Under the pieces are notes generated by a model. The model ran no database searches and was not told the DNA's origin. It was given only the letters and a program-made list of their open reading frames with translations. A stretch of 64,000 bases of DNA from Mesocentrotus franciscanus (taxonomy: Eukaryota > Echinodermata > Echinoidea > Camarodonta > Strongylocentrotidae). Every line of letters starts with the position of its first letter. Positions within the stretch are counted from its first letter, which is position 1. Shown here piece by piece: positions 51,201-60,039 of this stretch. The translations under genes and the position numbers were made by a program. The stretch lies in NCBI GenBank assembly GCA_037976565.1, contig CP137668.1, positions 24,696,280 through 24,760,279 of the forward strand, written 5' to 3'.

Positions 51201-54112
51201 CTGTCGAACCAAAGATCTTGTGTTCGAATCCCACCAAGGCGGATGACTGAAGCCAGCGTTGTGTGTTAACGTGCCCCCTCCCATTATTTCATAGACGCAG
51301 ACTATAGTATGTTAAGTGGAAAACACTCCGTCCCTTGGATAGGACGTTAAATGGAGGCCCCGTGTACAGGAGAGTCACCACCCTTGCATGCTAAGAACCC
51401 ACTGCACTATTCGTACAACTATAAGAGTAGGGGGAAACCCCGGTGTAGTGGTCCACCTGCACACCCCAATCGGGCCGAGTATATACGGCATCAGCAAGAA
51501 TCTTCAGTATTGAAGGAGGTAGATTATCTTGAAGAAGAAGAAGAAGAAGAACTTCAACTTCAAGAAGCTAAAGCTTTGGTCCAGGGGCGCGGCGCGCGGG
51601 CAGGGATCCTTTGGCTTATGTCGACTCTTATGAAGTATTTTATTTTAGGTGATGTTACAACAATGTACTAATATATTTCTAAATTTCCGAATACAATGTA
51701 TAAACAAAGACAAATCTCTATTATGTAATGATACGAAAGAAAATTTGAGTAAGAAAATGCATCATCATTGCAATAAATAACATAACAAACAGAACTTCAG
51801 AACAGTATGGTAGAATGTATTCCAGTGACCAGACCCACACGCCGGAAGAAGAAGAGACAAGTTTACACGACCAGAGAATCAATTGCCTTGAGCAAGAAGA
51901 AACACAGGGCGTGGACGAGATATAAAGTGTCACTCAATCAAAACGATTATAGATACCACAGAGATGTCAGCAACTCTCTACGGAACTTGACACGAACTCT
52001 CAGTATAAACTTCGAGAAGGACCTCACTCACAGCATCAAGCAGAATCCCAAAGATTTCTGGCGTTATGTCAACTCAGAGTCAAAATAAAGAGAGGGATAG
52101 ACGAAATTGTGTTAGAGAATGGTGAGCAAGCAACTGCAAGCAATGACATTGCTGAGGCTTTCAATGCCCAATTTTCAAGTGTCTTCACTAAGGAGGATGT
52201 TATCAACATGCCAGCACCAGAGTGGCAATACAACGGACCACGCTTATCGTCTGTAGAAATCACGCAAGAAATAGTGGAAAAGCAGCTAAAGAAACTCAAT
52301 GTCAACAAATCTGCTGGCCCTGATGGATTCCACCCCAGAGTGTTGAAGGAATTATCAAGAGAGATCAGTTGCCCCCTGGCAATTATTTTCCAAAGATCCC
52401 TAAACGAAGGTTTCCTGCCAACGGACTGGAAGGCGGGCAATGTGATTCCTATCCACAAGAAAGGCAACAGACAACTTGCCAGTAACTACAGGCCAATAAG
52501 TTTAACCTCTACTATTGGCAAGGTCATGGAGTCCATTATAAGGAATGCTGTAATGGACCACATCATCGACAATGACATACTGCATGATGCCCAGCATGGC
52601 TTCACTCCTGGCCGGTCATGTTGCACACAACTTATGAAACAAATGGAAGACTGGACTAGACTACTAGACCTAGGAAAACCTATGGATGTGTTTTACCTAG
52701 ATGTGAGTAAGGCCTTTGATACTGTGCCTCACCAACGGCTGCTGAATAAAGTTGAAGCCTACGGCATCGAGCACCAGGTTCTCAAATGGATCGAAGCCTT
52801 CTTGATAGGACGAGTTCAGAGGGTAGCAATCGGAGGGGACTTCTCAGAATGGACTCCAGTAATCAGCGGCGTGCCCCAGGGTAGCGTCCTCGGGCCCCAA
52901 CTCTTTGTCCTCTACGTAAATGACCTACCCTGCTCAATTAGAAATGGCATTCAAATCTATGCTGACGATACCAAGATATATGGAGAAGTCACTACATCAA
53001 CCCAACAAGACTCAATGCAGGAAGATTTGAACAAAGCAGCTTCTTGGGCCAATTCCTGGCAACTCACCTTCAACTCAGCAAAATCTAAAGTTATGCACAT
53101 AGGAAAAGGGAATACCAGGTCATCGTACCACCTAAACAACCAAACAATTCAGGAAACTGTTGCAGAAAAGGATCTGGGCGTCATGGTAGACGATGAGTTG
53201 ACTTTCCACGCACATATTGACACTGCAGTTAAAAGAGCCAATCAGACGTTAGGACTCATAAAGAGAACTTTCACGAATATATCAAGACACACATTACCAA
53301 TCCTGTTCAAGGCCATTGTCCGTCCTCTTCTCGAATATGGTAATGTCATCTGGCATCCAAGGTTCAAGAACGAAGCAGTGAAAATCGAGAAGGTACAAAG
53401 AAGAGCAACAAAGTTAATTCCCGAGATCAAACACCTATCCTACCAAGACAGACTCAAAAACCTCAGTATGTACTCTCTGCAATACCGAAGGATAAGAGGA
53501 GATATGATAGAGGTCTACAAGTTGATGAACGGCCTCGTAAACTCCGATCCCACAGCCTTCTTCACATCTGCACCTCATGAAGCTACAAGAGGACACCACC
53601 AGAAGCTGTATAAGCAAAGAAGCAACACAACCCTAAGAAGAAACAGCTTCAGTCAGAGAGTAGTGGAATCCTGGAATAGCCTCCCTTCATTTGTCATCTC
53701 CGCACCATCACTAAATACCTTCAAAACTTATTTGGAATTGGATAAGCATTGGTCCTCCCAACACCAAATGCTTCCATAAAATCAATCCGTGCGTCCACCC
53801 ACCATGCAAGCAATATTAATAACAGTTCAGGTCAAAACCAAGCACCACTCGACGAAGCGACCGGAAGATCCAACAGGAATACCTCTTCTTCCGTACACTG
53901 ATGCTGATGCTGATGCTGAACACAACAACGATTACAAGGAAAGAAAGGATCAAATACCACGCACAATAGTAGGCATGGGACTGAAATATATTTACCTCTG
54001 ATATAATTTCCAGTTCCTTTGGCTTTTTCTTCTTAGCTGCGTGTGTTATTGACAGACAGGTACATACTATTGCAATCCCTACAAGTACACTTTTATATTT
54101 AATTAAAATCAT
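44901..54112 (-). CDS. FKBP11: FKBP11-like ER peptidyl-prolyl isomerase with C-terminal membrane anchor, five exons
   Basis: Spliced gene; exons 54112-53996, 50400-50338, 48101-47974, 46464-46397 and 45256-44901 all have GT donors, AG acceptors and compatible phases. Read as given the product is about 243 residues: signal peptide (residues 1-25), lysine-rich linker, one FKBP domain (about 45-145), then a membrane segment (about 155-175). FKBP enzymes isomerise X-Pro bonds in folding proteins; the signal peptide and anchor place this one in the ER. Residues matching the FKBP12 pocket are all visible: HYT tyrosine, IFD, DFKLG phenylalanine, MVIQGW, LGYG tyrosine and LIF phenylalanine, so activity is predicted. 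From family knowledge, mammalian FKBP11 has the same layout (about 201 residues) but a less conserved pocket. The other single-domain secretory FKBP, FKBP2, lacks the anchor. The tail may be frameshifted (see last exon). A LINE, SINEs and microsatellites sit in the introns. Confidence 0.88.
46397..46464 (-). CDS. FKBP11: FKBP11-like exon 4 (EKRKLIIPPHLGYG block)
   Basis: 68 bases between CCTCTAG and CCAC|GTAAGT; the first base completes the glycine codon from exon 3 and the last base begins the proline codon finished in exon 5. It encodes EKRKLIIPPHLGYGKKGS-GPIP, the signature C-terminal half of FKBP domains, including the LGYG tyrosine (Tyr82 position of FKBP12). Confidence 0.92.
46549..46887. 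mobile_element. Palindromic DNA-transposon fragment (MITE) split by a SINE
   Basis: Left end GGGCAGCGTCTCATGAAACC with CATAAGTACAAGTTCACCGA following; right end is the reverse complement, with TGGGATGTCAGTGAACTTG, then TACTTATGCTGG and TTTCATGAAACGCTGCCC. Arms of about 50 bp match with a few changes. The interior carries a small hairpin (CCCATTGAAATGCG / GCGTTTCAATGGG at 46595-46640) and the SINE. In intron 3 of the FKBP11-like gene. Confidence 0.65.
46618..46836 (-). repeat. SINE with Alu/7SL-like head and tRNA-like B-box, inside a palindromic element
   Basis: Read on the minus strand from about 46823: TAGGCGTTGTGGCGTGCGCC then TGTAATCCAGCTA. This is close to the start of the Alu domain of SRP (7SL) RNA, including the UGUAAUCC-AGCUA loop segment. 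About 70 bases later comes a B-box-like CAGGTTCGAAACTG (46742-46755), then the central block CGGATGGTGACGTTAAAGG (46709-46731) shared with the 51.2-kb SINE, and it ends near a (GT)n run. It appears inserted in the TIR element 46549-46887. Confidence 0.55.
46995..47275. repeat. (ATT)n / (GTA)n microsatellite
   Basis: Intron 3 of the FKBP11-like gene: ATT and ATC units with internal GTA blocks (47088-47109 and 47228-47268). Open frames of Ile, Asn and Ser are repeat artefacts. Confidence 0.9.
47974..48101 (-). CDS. FKBP11: FKBP11-like exon 3 (catalytic core)
   Basis: 128 bases between CTACAG and ATAGG|GTAAGT, starting in phase 0 and ending two bases into a codon. It encodes the centre of the FKBP fold: G-T-FENG, IFDSS (Phe36/Asp37 positions of FKBP12), IDFKLG (Phe46 position), MVIQGWELG (Val55, Ile56, Trp59 positions) and GMCI. 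Retention of FD and W argues for a functional isomerase pocket. Confidence 0.92.
48205..48450. repeat. (GAT)n-rich microsatellite
   Basis: Intron 2 of the FKBP11-like gene: GATGAT and GATGGT units, densest at 48250-48292, with a small GATCATCATCATCATGAT palindrome near 48400. Confidence 0.85.
49377..49654. mobile_element. MITE with GTGTTTCACAAAGACTAAGA ends, copy 2
   Basis: Left GGGGAGTGTTTCACAAAGAC, right CTTCGTGAAACACTCC. The arms contain GACTTTAAGTTGGACTTAA and a GGCCATTCATGCCACTGTTT block present in inverted form on both sides. In intron 2 of the FKBP11-like gene. Confidence 0.8.
49760..49995. repeat. Diverged relative of the 27.5-kb TTAA element (partial)
   Basis: Shares the order TTTAGGGTGAATGTATGATTG, CACAGGGTGGCCAATTTGTG, TTGCACCTTC and CTCAAACTTTCACTGA with 27740-27990. 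It retains only one side of the palindrome. In intron 2 of the FKBP11-like gene. Confidence 0.6.
50338..50400 (-). CDS. FKBP11: FKBP11-like exon 2 (start of FKBP domain)
   Basis: A 63-base exon, 21 codons, phase 0 at both ends, between a TTGCAG acceptor and an ACA|GTAAGTA donor. It encodes YKPEECTVLAETGDVVKVHY-T. The PEEC cysteine and the GD...VHYT block are the standard opening of secretory FKBP domains; the tyrosine corresponds to Tyr26 of FKBP12 in the ligand pocket. Confidence 0.9.
51171..51552 (+). repeat. tRNA-derived SINE with central domain and (GAA)n tail
   Basis: Head resembles a tRNA: A-box TTGGCTCAGTCGG at 51176-51188 and B-box GTTCGAATCCC at 51232-51242, spaced as in pol III promoters. 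A central block at about 51331-51361 (TTGGATAGGACGTTAAATGG) is shared with the SINE at 46.7 kb. The body ends in (GAA)n at 51531-51551. It lies just upstream of the LINE, in intron 1 of the FKBP11-like gene. Confidence 0.75.
51807..52088 (+). pseudogene. Upstream part of the same LINE ORF2, separated by a frameshift
   Basis: Encodes a basic linker (RRKKKR) followed by SKKKHRAWTRYK and NPKDFWRYVNSESK, the region that normally sits between the endonuclease and the reverse transcriptase in CR1-like ORF2 (the FWRYVN block is typical). The frame stops at a TAA in the run AAAATAAAG at about 52083-52090. The RT frame can be read back through the same run one base out of register, so a single-base deletion separates the two parts. 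Upstream of 51807 the frame closes at once, giving the 5' truncation. Confidence 0.7.
52109..53779 (+). CDS. LINE reverse transcriptase (ORF2, C-terminal part)
   Basis: An open frame of about 550 codons with the RT blocks in order: NKSAGPDGFHP (about residue 68), NYRPISLTS (about 125), FYLDVSKAFDTVPH (about 196, first catalytic Asp), ISGVPQGSVLGP (about 253), IYADDTKIY (about 283, the YADD catalytic centre), then WQLTFNSAKSKVM and a thumb/C-terminal region to NTFKTYLELDKHW. The enzyme copies its own RNA at a nicked target site. The motif style matches the CR1/Jockey group; no RNase H was seen. The first shown codon is GTG, so this is the continuation of the frame at 51807-52088 rather than a true start. 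Confidence 0.9.
   Translation: MLENGEQATASNDIAEAFNAQFSSVFTKEDVINMPAPEWQYNGPRLSSVEITQEIVEKQLKKLNVNKSAGPDGFHPRVLKELSREISCPLAIIFQRSLNEGFLPTDWKAGNVIPIHKKGNRQLASNYRPISLTSTIGKVMESIIRNAVMDHIIDNDILHDAQHGFTPGRSCCTQLMKQMEDWTRLLDLGKPMDVFYLDVSKAFDTVPHQRLLNKVEAYGIEHQVLKWIEAFLIGRVQRVAIGGDFSEWTPVISGVPQGSVLGPQLFVLYVNDLPCSIRNGIQIYADDTKIYGEVTTSTQQDSMQEDLNKAASWANSWQLTFNSAKSKVMHIGKGNTRSSYHLNNQTIQETVAEKDLGVMVDDELTFHAHIDTAVKRANQTLGLIKRTFTNISRHTLPILFKAIVRPLLEYGNVIWHPRFKNEAVKIEKVQRRATKLIPEIKHLSYQDRLKNLSMYSLQYRRIRGDMIEVYKLMNGLVNSDPTAFFTSAPHEATRGHHQKLYKQRSNTTLRRNSFSQRVVESWNSLPSFVISAPSLNTFKTYLELDKHWSSQHQMLP
53996..54112 (-). CDS. FKBP11: FKBP11-like exon 1 (start codon and signal peptide)
   Basis: 39 codons, from the ATG to a GAG|GTAAAT donor, phase 0. 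The protein starts MILIKYKSVLVGIAIVC, a short basic n-region and a hydrophobic core ending at THA-A, a good signal-peptidase site, followed by KKKKPKELEIISE. No other upstream ATG in this frame is needed to complete the signal peptide. The 3.6-kb intron that follows contains an antisense LINE. Confidence 0.85.
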
Positions 54113-54260
54113 GGTGATTGATCACCAGATAAGCAAAAAATCCGAGTCGTGTCTCCTTGGTTCTCTCCCCCTGGATTTTCGTTTGTTTTTATGTTGAGGA
54201 CGTGGATATGAACTTTGACCTTCTAGCTAGATGGTGCCTGGAATTTTGTGTCAAGGCCGG
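54113..54260 (-). promoter_or_regulatory. Upstream region of FKBP11-like gene with ACGTGG core
   Basis: Immediately upstream of the start codon. Plus-strand 54199-54205 reads GACGTGG, i.e. CCACGTC on the gene strand, the core bound by XBP1/ATF6 in ER-stress elements. FKBP11 is a known unfolded-protein-response target in mammals. No full CCAAT-N9-CCACG element was found and the transcription start is unknown, so this is suggestive only. Confidence 0.25.
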
Positions 54261-54269
54261 GGTAATCAT

Positions 54270-56150
54270 TAGGCCTATGGGCCGCCACATCTCCCCCAGG
54301 ATCTCCCCCTTCCCAATTCCCTGCTTCCCCGAAAAAAAAAAATCAATTTCCATTACTCCCCTTTAAGTATTAGCATAGAATTAGAAGAAGTAGAACTTAT
54401 AAGTATGTGATTCGACCTGCAAAAGACAAGACAAAAAAAAGAAATCACTGAATCGTTTAAAATTTAAATTGTTACAATTCTCGCTAGTGCAATAATAACT
54501 TTTATAAGTACATGTATAACTTTATCAGACAGATAAGACTAGTATGTGCGCATGTTCGTGTATTATAGCCCCCACTCAAAGCTACCTGTATGTATATACT
54601 ATCTGTATACATCGTTATACATCAAAACCATATGTACACGTAATTTTTTTCTTGATATTTCGGGGTCAAAATGGATTACTGCAACACGAAAAGTCAGATC
54701 TTTGCATGTTATGTATTTGCATCTTTACAAAACTATAAAAAGCTAGTCGGCATGCTGCAAATTTGGGTCTTGTAAAGGTCTTGTAAAGGGGAAAAACAAT
54801 TTAGCCGCCCTCTAATTGATAGAGAGCATCACCCCCCCCCTCCCGGTTTGGCGCTCCTAGATGAAAGGGCGCAGACATGAATAATGCGAGGGAGCGTAGC
54901 GACTTAGAGAGAAAATTTAGATTTGGACTGTGGACACTTGGTATTTCAGAGTCATCTTTTATATTATGTATATACTTCAAACTTAATGAGTCATAAGCTT
55001 TTGTCTGGCAAGGGAGAGGAGAAACATGAATTGCATTCTATGTTTTTAAAGAGATTTGGCTTTATGAGGGGAGGTCCGGACAAAAATGATTTAGCCCCCT
55101 TGAATGAGAAAATTTAGGTTTGAAGAGGTTAAACTACAATAAAAATCAGAAATTTTATTTTCCCTCAAGAAAATTGTCAATCATACATGCACCCTACATA
55201 ATTATTGCAAATATGTTTCTATAAATCTAATCACCTGTATGGAAAAAATCTGTTCCGTCATCAATAACGAACAAAATTAAAATTCATGAAATTTTATGTA
55301 CAGAGCAAATTGGCCGGAGAGGATCTCGCAAGATACATCACATGCAGTGTTGCCAGTTTGTGTTTGATTGATCGCAACTTCGGACTTTGCTCAATCTTTC
55401 ACTGACCTGTTCCTCTCAATTGTTTTGCTTCTATCGAATTCAACAGTTCGACATTTTGGTTTTAAGGGGCCGGTTGACGTGTGAGTGGGCTTGTGGCGTC
55501 GGAATTCTGGATTCAAAGCTCGATTTGGTACAAAAAATTATGTTTTTTTTTTTTTTTAATATTGAGAAGATAAGTTTGGCGGGCTCTGGGACGCAATTTA
55601 TTGTTTGTTCCATTCCGGGTGCCATAATGCCTAAATAGTAAATACGTCACTCATTTCCATCCATTTAAACTATACTACTATGTCCTTTACAAAATGCCTT
55701 TTAAGGTTCATGTTTATAATCCCTTTCATTTGTTTTTTAATTGACTGTCTATATATTTATGTCATTGTGCCTTCAACCGTGGCTTTTTGTAGGATGATCA
55801 GTAAAGCTGCGTTTCAAACTCAATATTTTGGACAGCATCCCATCGAGTTTTAAATCGAGTAGGGCGTGATCTTCTGAACGAGATGGACGGGCTCAATCTA
55901 AGGGTTCTTTTGTGCTCTTTTGAAAATTCGACGGGGATTAATAATGCCCACATTATTGAGTATGAAACGCCCTTTGAAACACCCGAGGCACAGCAAGAAA
56001 TTGTGTGAATAATCGAAAGCCCACTGGAGGGGACGAAAGCTTGCCTACTAAAATTTTAAGGCTGCTGGTAGAAGCTTATAAACTATACATGAAAAACACA
56101 AACGATTGTTTTGGGAACTAATTCTATCTTTACGGATGAGTCCAGGGCAG
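54270..56150. other. Intergenic DNA between FKBP11-like gene and hAT copy B
   Basis: No gene recognised. It contains the diverged TTAA-element relative (55150-55430), a C10 run (54832-54842) and a T run at 55543-55557. Confidence 0.5.
55150..55430. repeat. Diverged relative of the 27.5-kb TTAA element (partial)
   Basis: Contains TTGCCAGTTTGTGTTTGATT and GATCGCAACTTC, AGATACATCACA and CTCAATCTTTCACTGACCTG, in the same order as in the element at 27464-27995. The ends are not preserved. Confidence 0.6.
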
Positions 56151-56165
56151 AGCTTTTGCCGTGAA

Positions 56166-56869
56166 CAGGGGCGGCGATCCCGGGGGCGGGGGACACCCCC
56201 TCATTTTTTTTAGTGGGGGATCGTCCCCCTGGAAAATTTGAAAAAGTGCACACGAAAAATGTATTGCAAATACTGACTGAAGTTTGCAACACACTTTTGG
56301 GGCTCTGCATGGAGGGCCTAAGGCGGGCCCCTGGACGCTCATCTGACCGTTATTAAACGCCTAAAACCCCTGAGCTTCCGGGGGCTCTGCCCCTGGACCC
56401 CACCAACGGCCCTAAGGCGGCCCCTGGATGCTCATATGATCGTAATTTAATGCCTAAAAGCCCTGAGCTTCTAGGGGCTCCGCCCCCTGGACCCCACTCC
56501 AATTAGTGACCTGCCAGTGTCACACATTGTATCAAAATATGCTCATCTGACCGTAATGAAATGCCTAAAACCCCCGAGCTTCATGGGGCTCCGCCCTTTG
56601 ACCCCCACCAGGGCTTTGCCCCTGGACCCCACGCCAATTTACACTCCACTTGCTTCGCTCGCTTTGCTCTACCTGATCGTAAATACTTTAGCCCCCCCCC
56701 CCTCCACTTTGAAAAGCGTTCCGCGGGGCCTGCATGTAACATGTTAGAGTGGTGGTGTTCCGGATTTTTTTTCTGCCCCCAAACGTTTTTGATCATTACG
56801 CCACTGCTCCCTCGTCCCTCGGATTTCGCCCCCCCCCCTCCCGGTCATGAAAAGAAATCGCCGCCCCTG
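56166..56869. mobile_element. Non-autonomous hAT-like transposon, copy B
   Basis: Same termini and interior as the element at 793-2055 but shorter (704 bp), with about three of the internal ~95-bp units. The flanks GCCGTGAA and ACCGTGGA agree at six of eight positions, consistent with an aged target-site duplication. It carries the same left-end stretch including TTTTTAG-GGGG-TCGTCCCC and the same right-end AAAAGAAATCGCCGCCCCTG. Confidence 0.85.
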
Positions 56870-57017
56870 ACCGTGGAGCCCCCGGTAGTTCTTGAATTTT
56901 TAACAATTTAGAAAGTTCAAAATGGCCTTCACGAGCGGTAGAAATTGTAATTTACTCGTTGAAAGTCACATAGCCCCTATCATTTCATTTTAGAAATCAT
57001 CTCTCTTTATCTCTTAA

Positions 57018-57205
57018 AGCCCCACTGCACTACTTGTAGCTACTTGCTCCCTCTATATAGAAAACAATGCCTAAGCGGTGCCCCTTGGTCCCCCATTATC
57101 CTCTTTTTCTTATGTTAATTGAGAGCTGAGTTAATGAGATAACCACCTGTCAGTGACCACGCTGGGTGGTCTAATCCTCCCTGGCCAAACTAGTGCAGAC
57201 GGGCT
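57018..57205. mobile_element. TTAA-flanked MITE, copy 2
   Basis: Same length and termini as the copy at 7734-7921, same orientation, with a few substitutions (for example TCTTTATAGC versus TCTATATAGA). TTAA at 57014-57017 and 57206-57209. Confidence 0.8.
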
Positions 57206-57209
57206 TTAA

Positions 57210-60035
57210 AGACAATTATATAGAACTATTTTTTTTCTTGTACTGTTGTACTTTCGTCCGCAGTCGAGGATGTTCGTGTATTTGAAAAAAGGGTATTCTT
57301 TTTCTTTTTTAAAGAACAAGAAATTTCAGGAAGAAATGGTCATTTATTTTGAGAAGGAAACTGCGACTTGATTAACATAAGTTAAATCCCGGTAAATCAG
57401 GGTAATTCTTGTTAATTAATAAGCCAACATTAGCGTTATATATTTAGAGCACATCTTGAACTTTTTCAGGCAAAAAAGAAATAATATTATTATTTTGGAA
57501 AATGTTCTTGATAGTCCGTGAATAGTGGGTAATTTTCGACTCCGCTAACGACCATATGCGTCTTAATTCCCTTTATATTATGAACAACACAGGGCCCAGA
57601 TCGAAACCCATGGAATGACAAGTCGACTCTTTATCTTATAGGCATGCACTTCTGTCAGTTAGAGGACGAGGTGTCCCTGGCCTGTACCACACGTCAATGA
57701 ATTTCAGCAATGAACCTTCATAGACCATTTTACATGAACATTATCGATTGGCTTTTGGTGTCGTTACTATTGGAATTTCGAGCCAATTGATTTTAATTTC
57801 TTCAAACATTGTGTCGGGTACATGTACCGTACATCTCTTTAGAATGTTGCTCTGCATGTGAATCCAATTCTGAATATTGACATTGCAAACATTGGTGTAT
57901 GTAATGTAGGATACAAAGGTCTATGTGCCCCAGGCAGCACTTGAAGGGGAAAAAAGACAAAATAAATAAAAGGGAAGGGAAAGAAAACAAAGAGAATCAT
58001 GTATTATATTATGCGCCTGCGATGCAGTGTAAAGTGCAGTATTATATAGGAAACTCTGATGGTTCAAAGTAGGGGTGCAGCAGCAAGCCTGATAGGGCAC
58101 TTTCTGGGGGAAAAGGGGCATGCACCTACAAAAGGTAACCTTGAACCACCATGAGTTTGGTGTCATATGAAAGAAAATTAAATTATCTACATTTTGATAC
58201 ATATTTCAACGAAATTAGGATTAATTAACATCGCAAATTTTAGTAAAAAACATGATTTTTTTGTGATTTTTTCGAAATATTGAATTTTATCAAAAAAGAT
58301 TATTTTCCATATATCAAAATCGGAGAACCATTTTTTCATAACTTTCCAGGAATTTGCTTATGTACAAAGACAATATCCTGTGCAAGGGAGAGGTTTATAT
58401 ATCTTTTCAATAAAAAGTTATAGCAATCCAAAGTTATTGATTTGATTTCCACAAAAACAACATTTTTGCCCACATGTGTATTAACATACTGTATGCATAT
58501 AGGTGCATTAGTGTATTAAGGACCTGTTTGGTGTGTTTACATCGAGTTTTAAAGATAACTTTTAACTAAAACCTCTAATCACCATGTATTTGGTGTCAAA
58601 AGATGGATAATTACAATACCTTCATCCTGATATCAATTTCAATGAGTGATGTAGTGTGTGAAATATAAATTTTGAGCCAAAAAGGTGCTTTATTGTAAAT
58701 ATTCCTCTGATTTTGGCCAGTATCTCGGTATATTAACTGGACAAAAGTGATTAGACATTTAGTAGTGCAGAAAGTTCAAAGGATTTGGAGCGCTGAGTGC
58801 ACTGATTGATAAGTTCTTCTTCTGTACTCTGGGATGTTTCAGGAAAAGTGGACATTGGTAGTTGCCTCCCCCACCCCACCCGCCCCTTCCAGCCGCTTGT
58901 CATAATCTTGCCCATGCCCAAGAAAAGTTAGTGCATCGATCAACATGAATATAATATAATATCGCCATGTTTGGTTTAATGGTTTATTTTGCCTGACTAC
59001 CCCTGGCCACACCCACCACTTAGAACATGCCAGACGGTCAATTTGCTATATGGAGCTATGCGATCTTTAGATCTGTGCACATGAAATTTGGTTTCCTTTC
59101 CAGCTAGGTTGACCCCCCACCCTTGGCTCCCTCCCGGACTATATAGGTCGGACGCATGGTAAGGTACAGACTGTATAAATCCTGGAGAAATCTTAAGACT
59201 CTTAAACTCATCAGATGCTAACGTTCAAAATGCTTTATACCGATTCGTTCAAAGAACAAAACGTTTCAACCCGAAATGAGCATCTAAAGGGGCAGTTACC
59301 CCCCTTTTTTTTTTTTTTGTTGCACCATCATTCATAAAAGCCCACATTTTATTTGTTTCCCTTAAAAGTTTAAATTATCCAATACAATCAGTAATTATTG
59401 TTTTAGATTAAAAGTTCATTAAAGGGTGCGAGGTCGCGCGAAACCAATTTCCCTTGAAAAGAACCTTCTTGATTTTGAAATTATCAATCAATTCAGGATA
59501 CAAAAATCTACATTATTTTGTCGGTTTTTGTTTTAATCTTGTTTTTTCTTTTCATTAAAAAAAGGAAGAAGATAGAATTGGAAAAGGGAGAAGATCAAAG
59601 AGAAAAAAAAAGAGAAAGAGAGAAGCCTATCATTTTTTATACCACATGTTATCCACATTTAAAAAAAAAAAAAGAAGAAGAAGAAGAAGAGAAGGAAGAG
59701 AGAGAAGAAAAAAAAAATTAATAGTAAAAAGAGAGGCGTTGGTGATTATAGTCAGCTCTTGACTGATTGCCACTACAACAAAAAAAAACAACAACAAACA
59801 ACGGTAAGGGAGCATGCTCTTGATAAATAGTCTTTAAAAACAAACTAAGTTTTAATACGTAATTGAATATTGTTGAGAACTATGATAATTTTGGAGTATA
59901 AAGAAGCTTGATACTGTTTTCGCTGGCAATGATTAGTATGAAAAGGTAATATATCTACCCTTTTCTATGTTTATTTCGTCAAATGGTATAGCTTTGAATC
60001 CAATTGCCATTGGTATGTCTTGACATAATTATAGT
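57210..60035. other. Intergenic DNA upstream of the PAQR gene
   Basis: No gene recognised. Purine-rich tract (AAGAAG and GA) at 59560-59720 and a T run at 59306-59320. Confidence 0.5.
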
Positions 60036-60039
60036 GCTG

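Larger units (their letters stand above)
51770..53935 (+). mobile_element. 5'-truncated CR1/Jockey-like non-LTR retrotransposon (LINE)
   Basis: Lies antisense in intron 1 of the FKBP11-like gene. The reverse-transcriptase part is nearly intact; no apurinic endonuclease domain or first ORF is present, the usual result of incomplete reverse transcription. The 3' untranslated part runs from the stop at 53777-53779 to a short (CTGATG)n-like tract near 53900-53920. The length of intact open frame suggests a fairly recent insertion. Exact ends and target-site duplication were not determined. Confidence 0.85.

Noticed and set aside
51171..51245. Possible functional tRNA gene
   Set aside because: It has A- and B-boxes but lacks a convincing acceptor stem and continues into a SINE body with a GAA tail.
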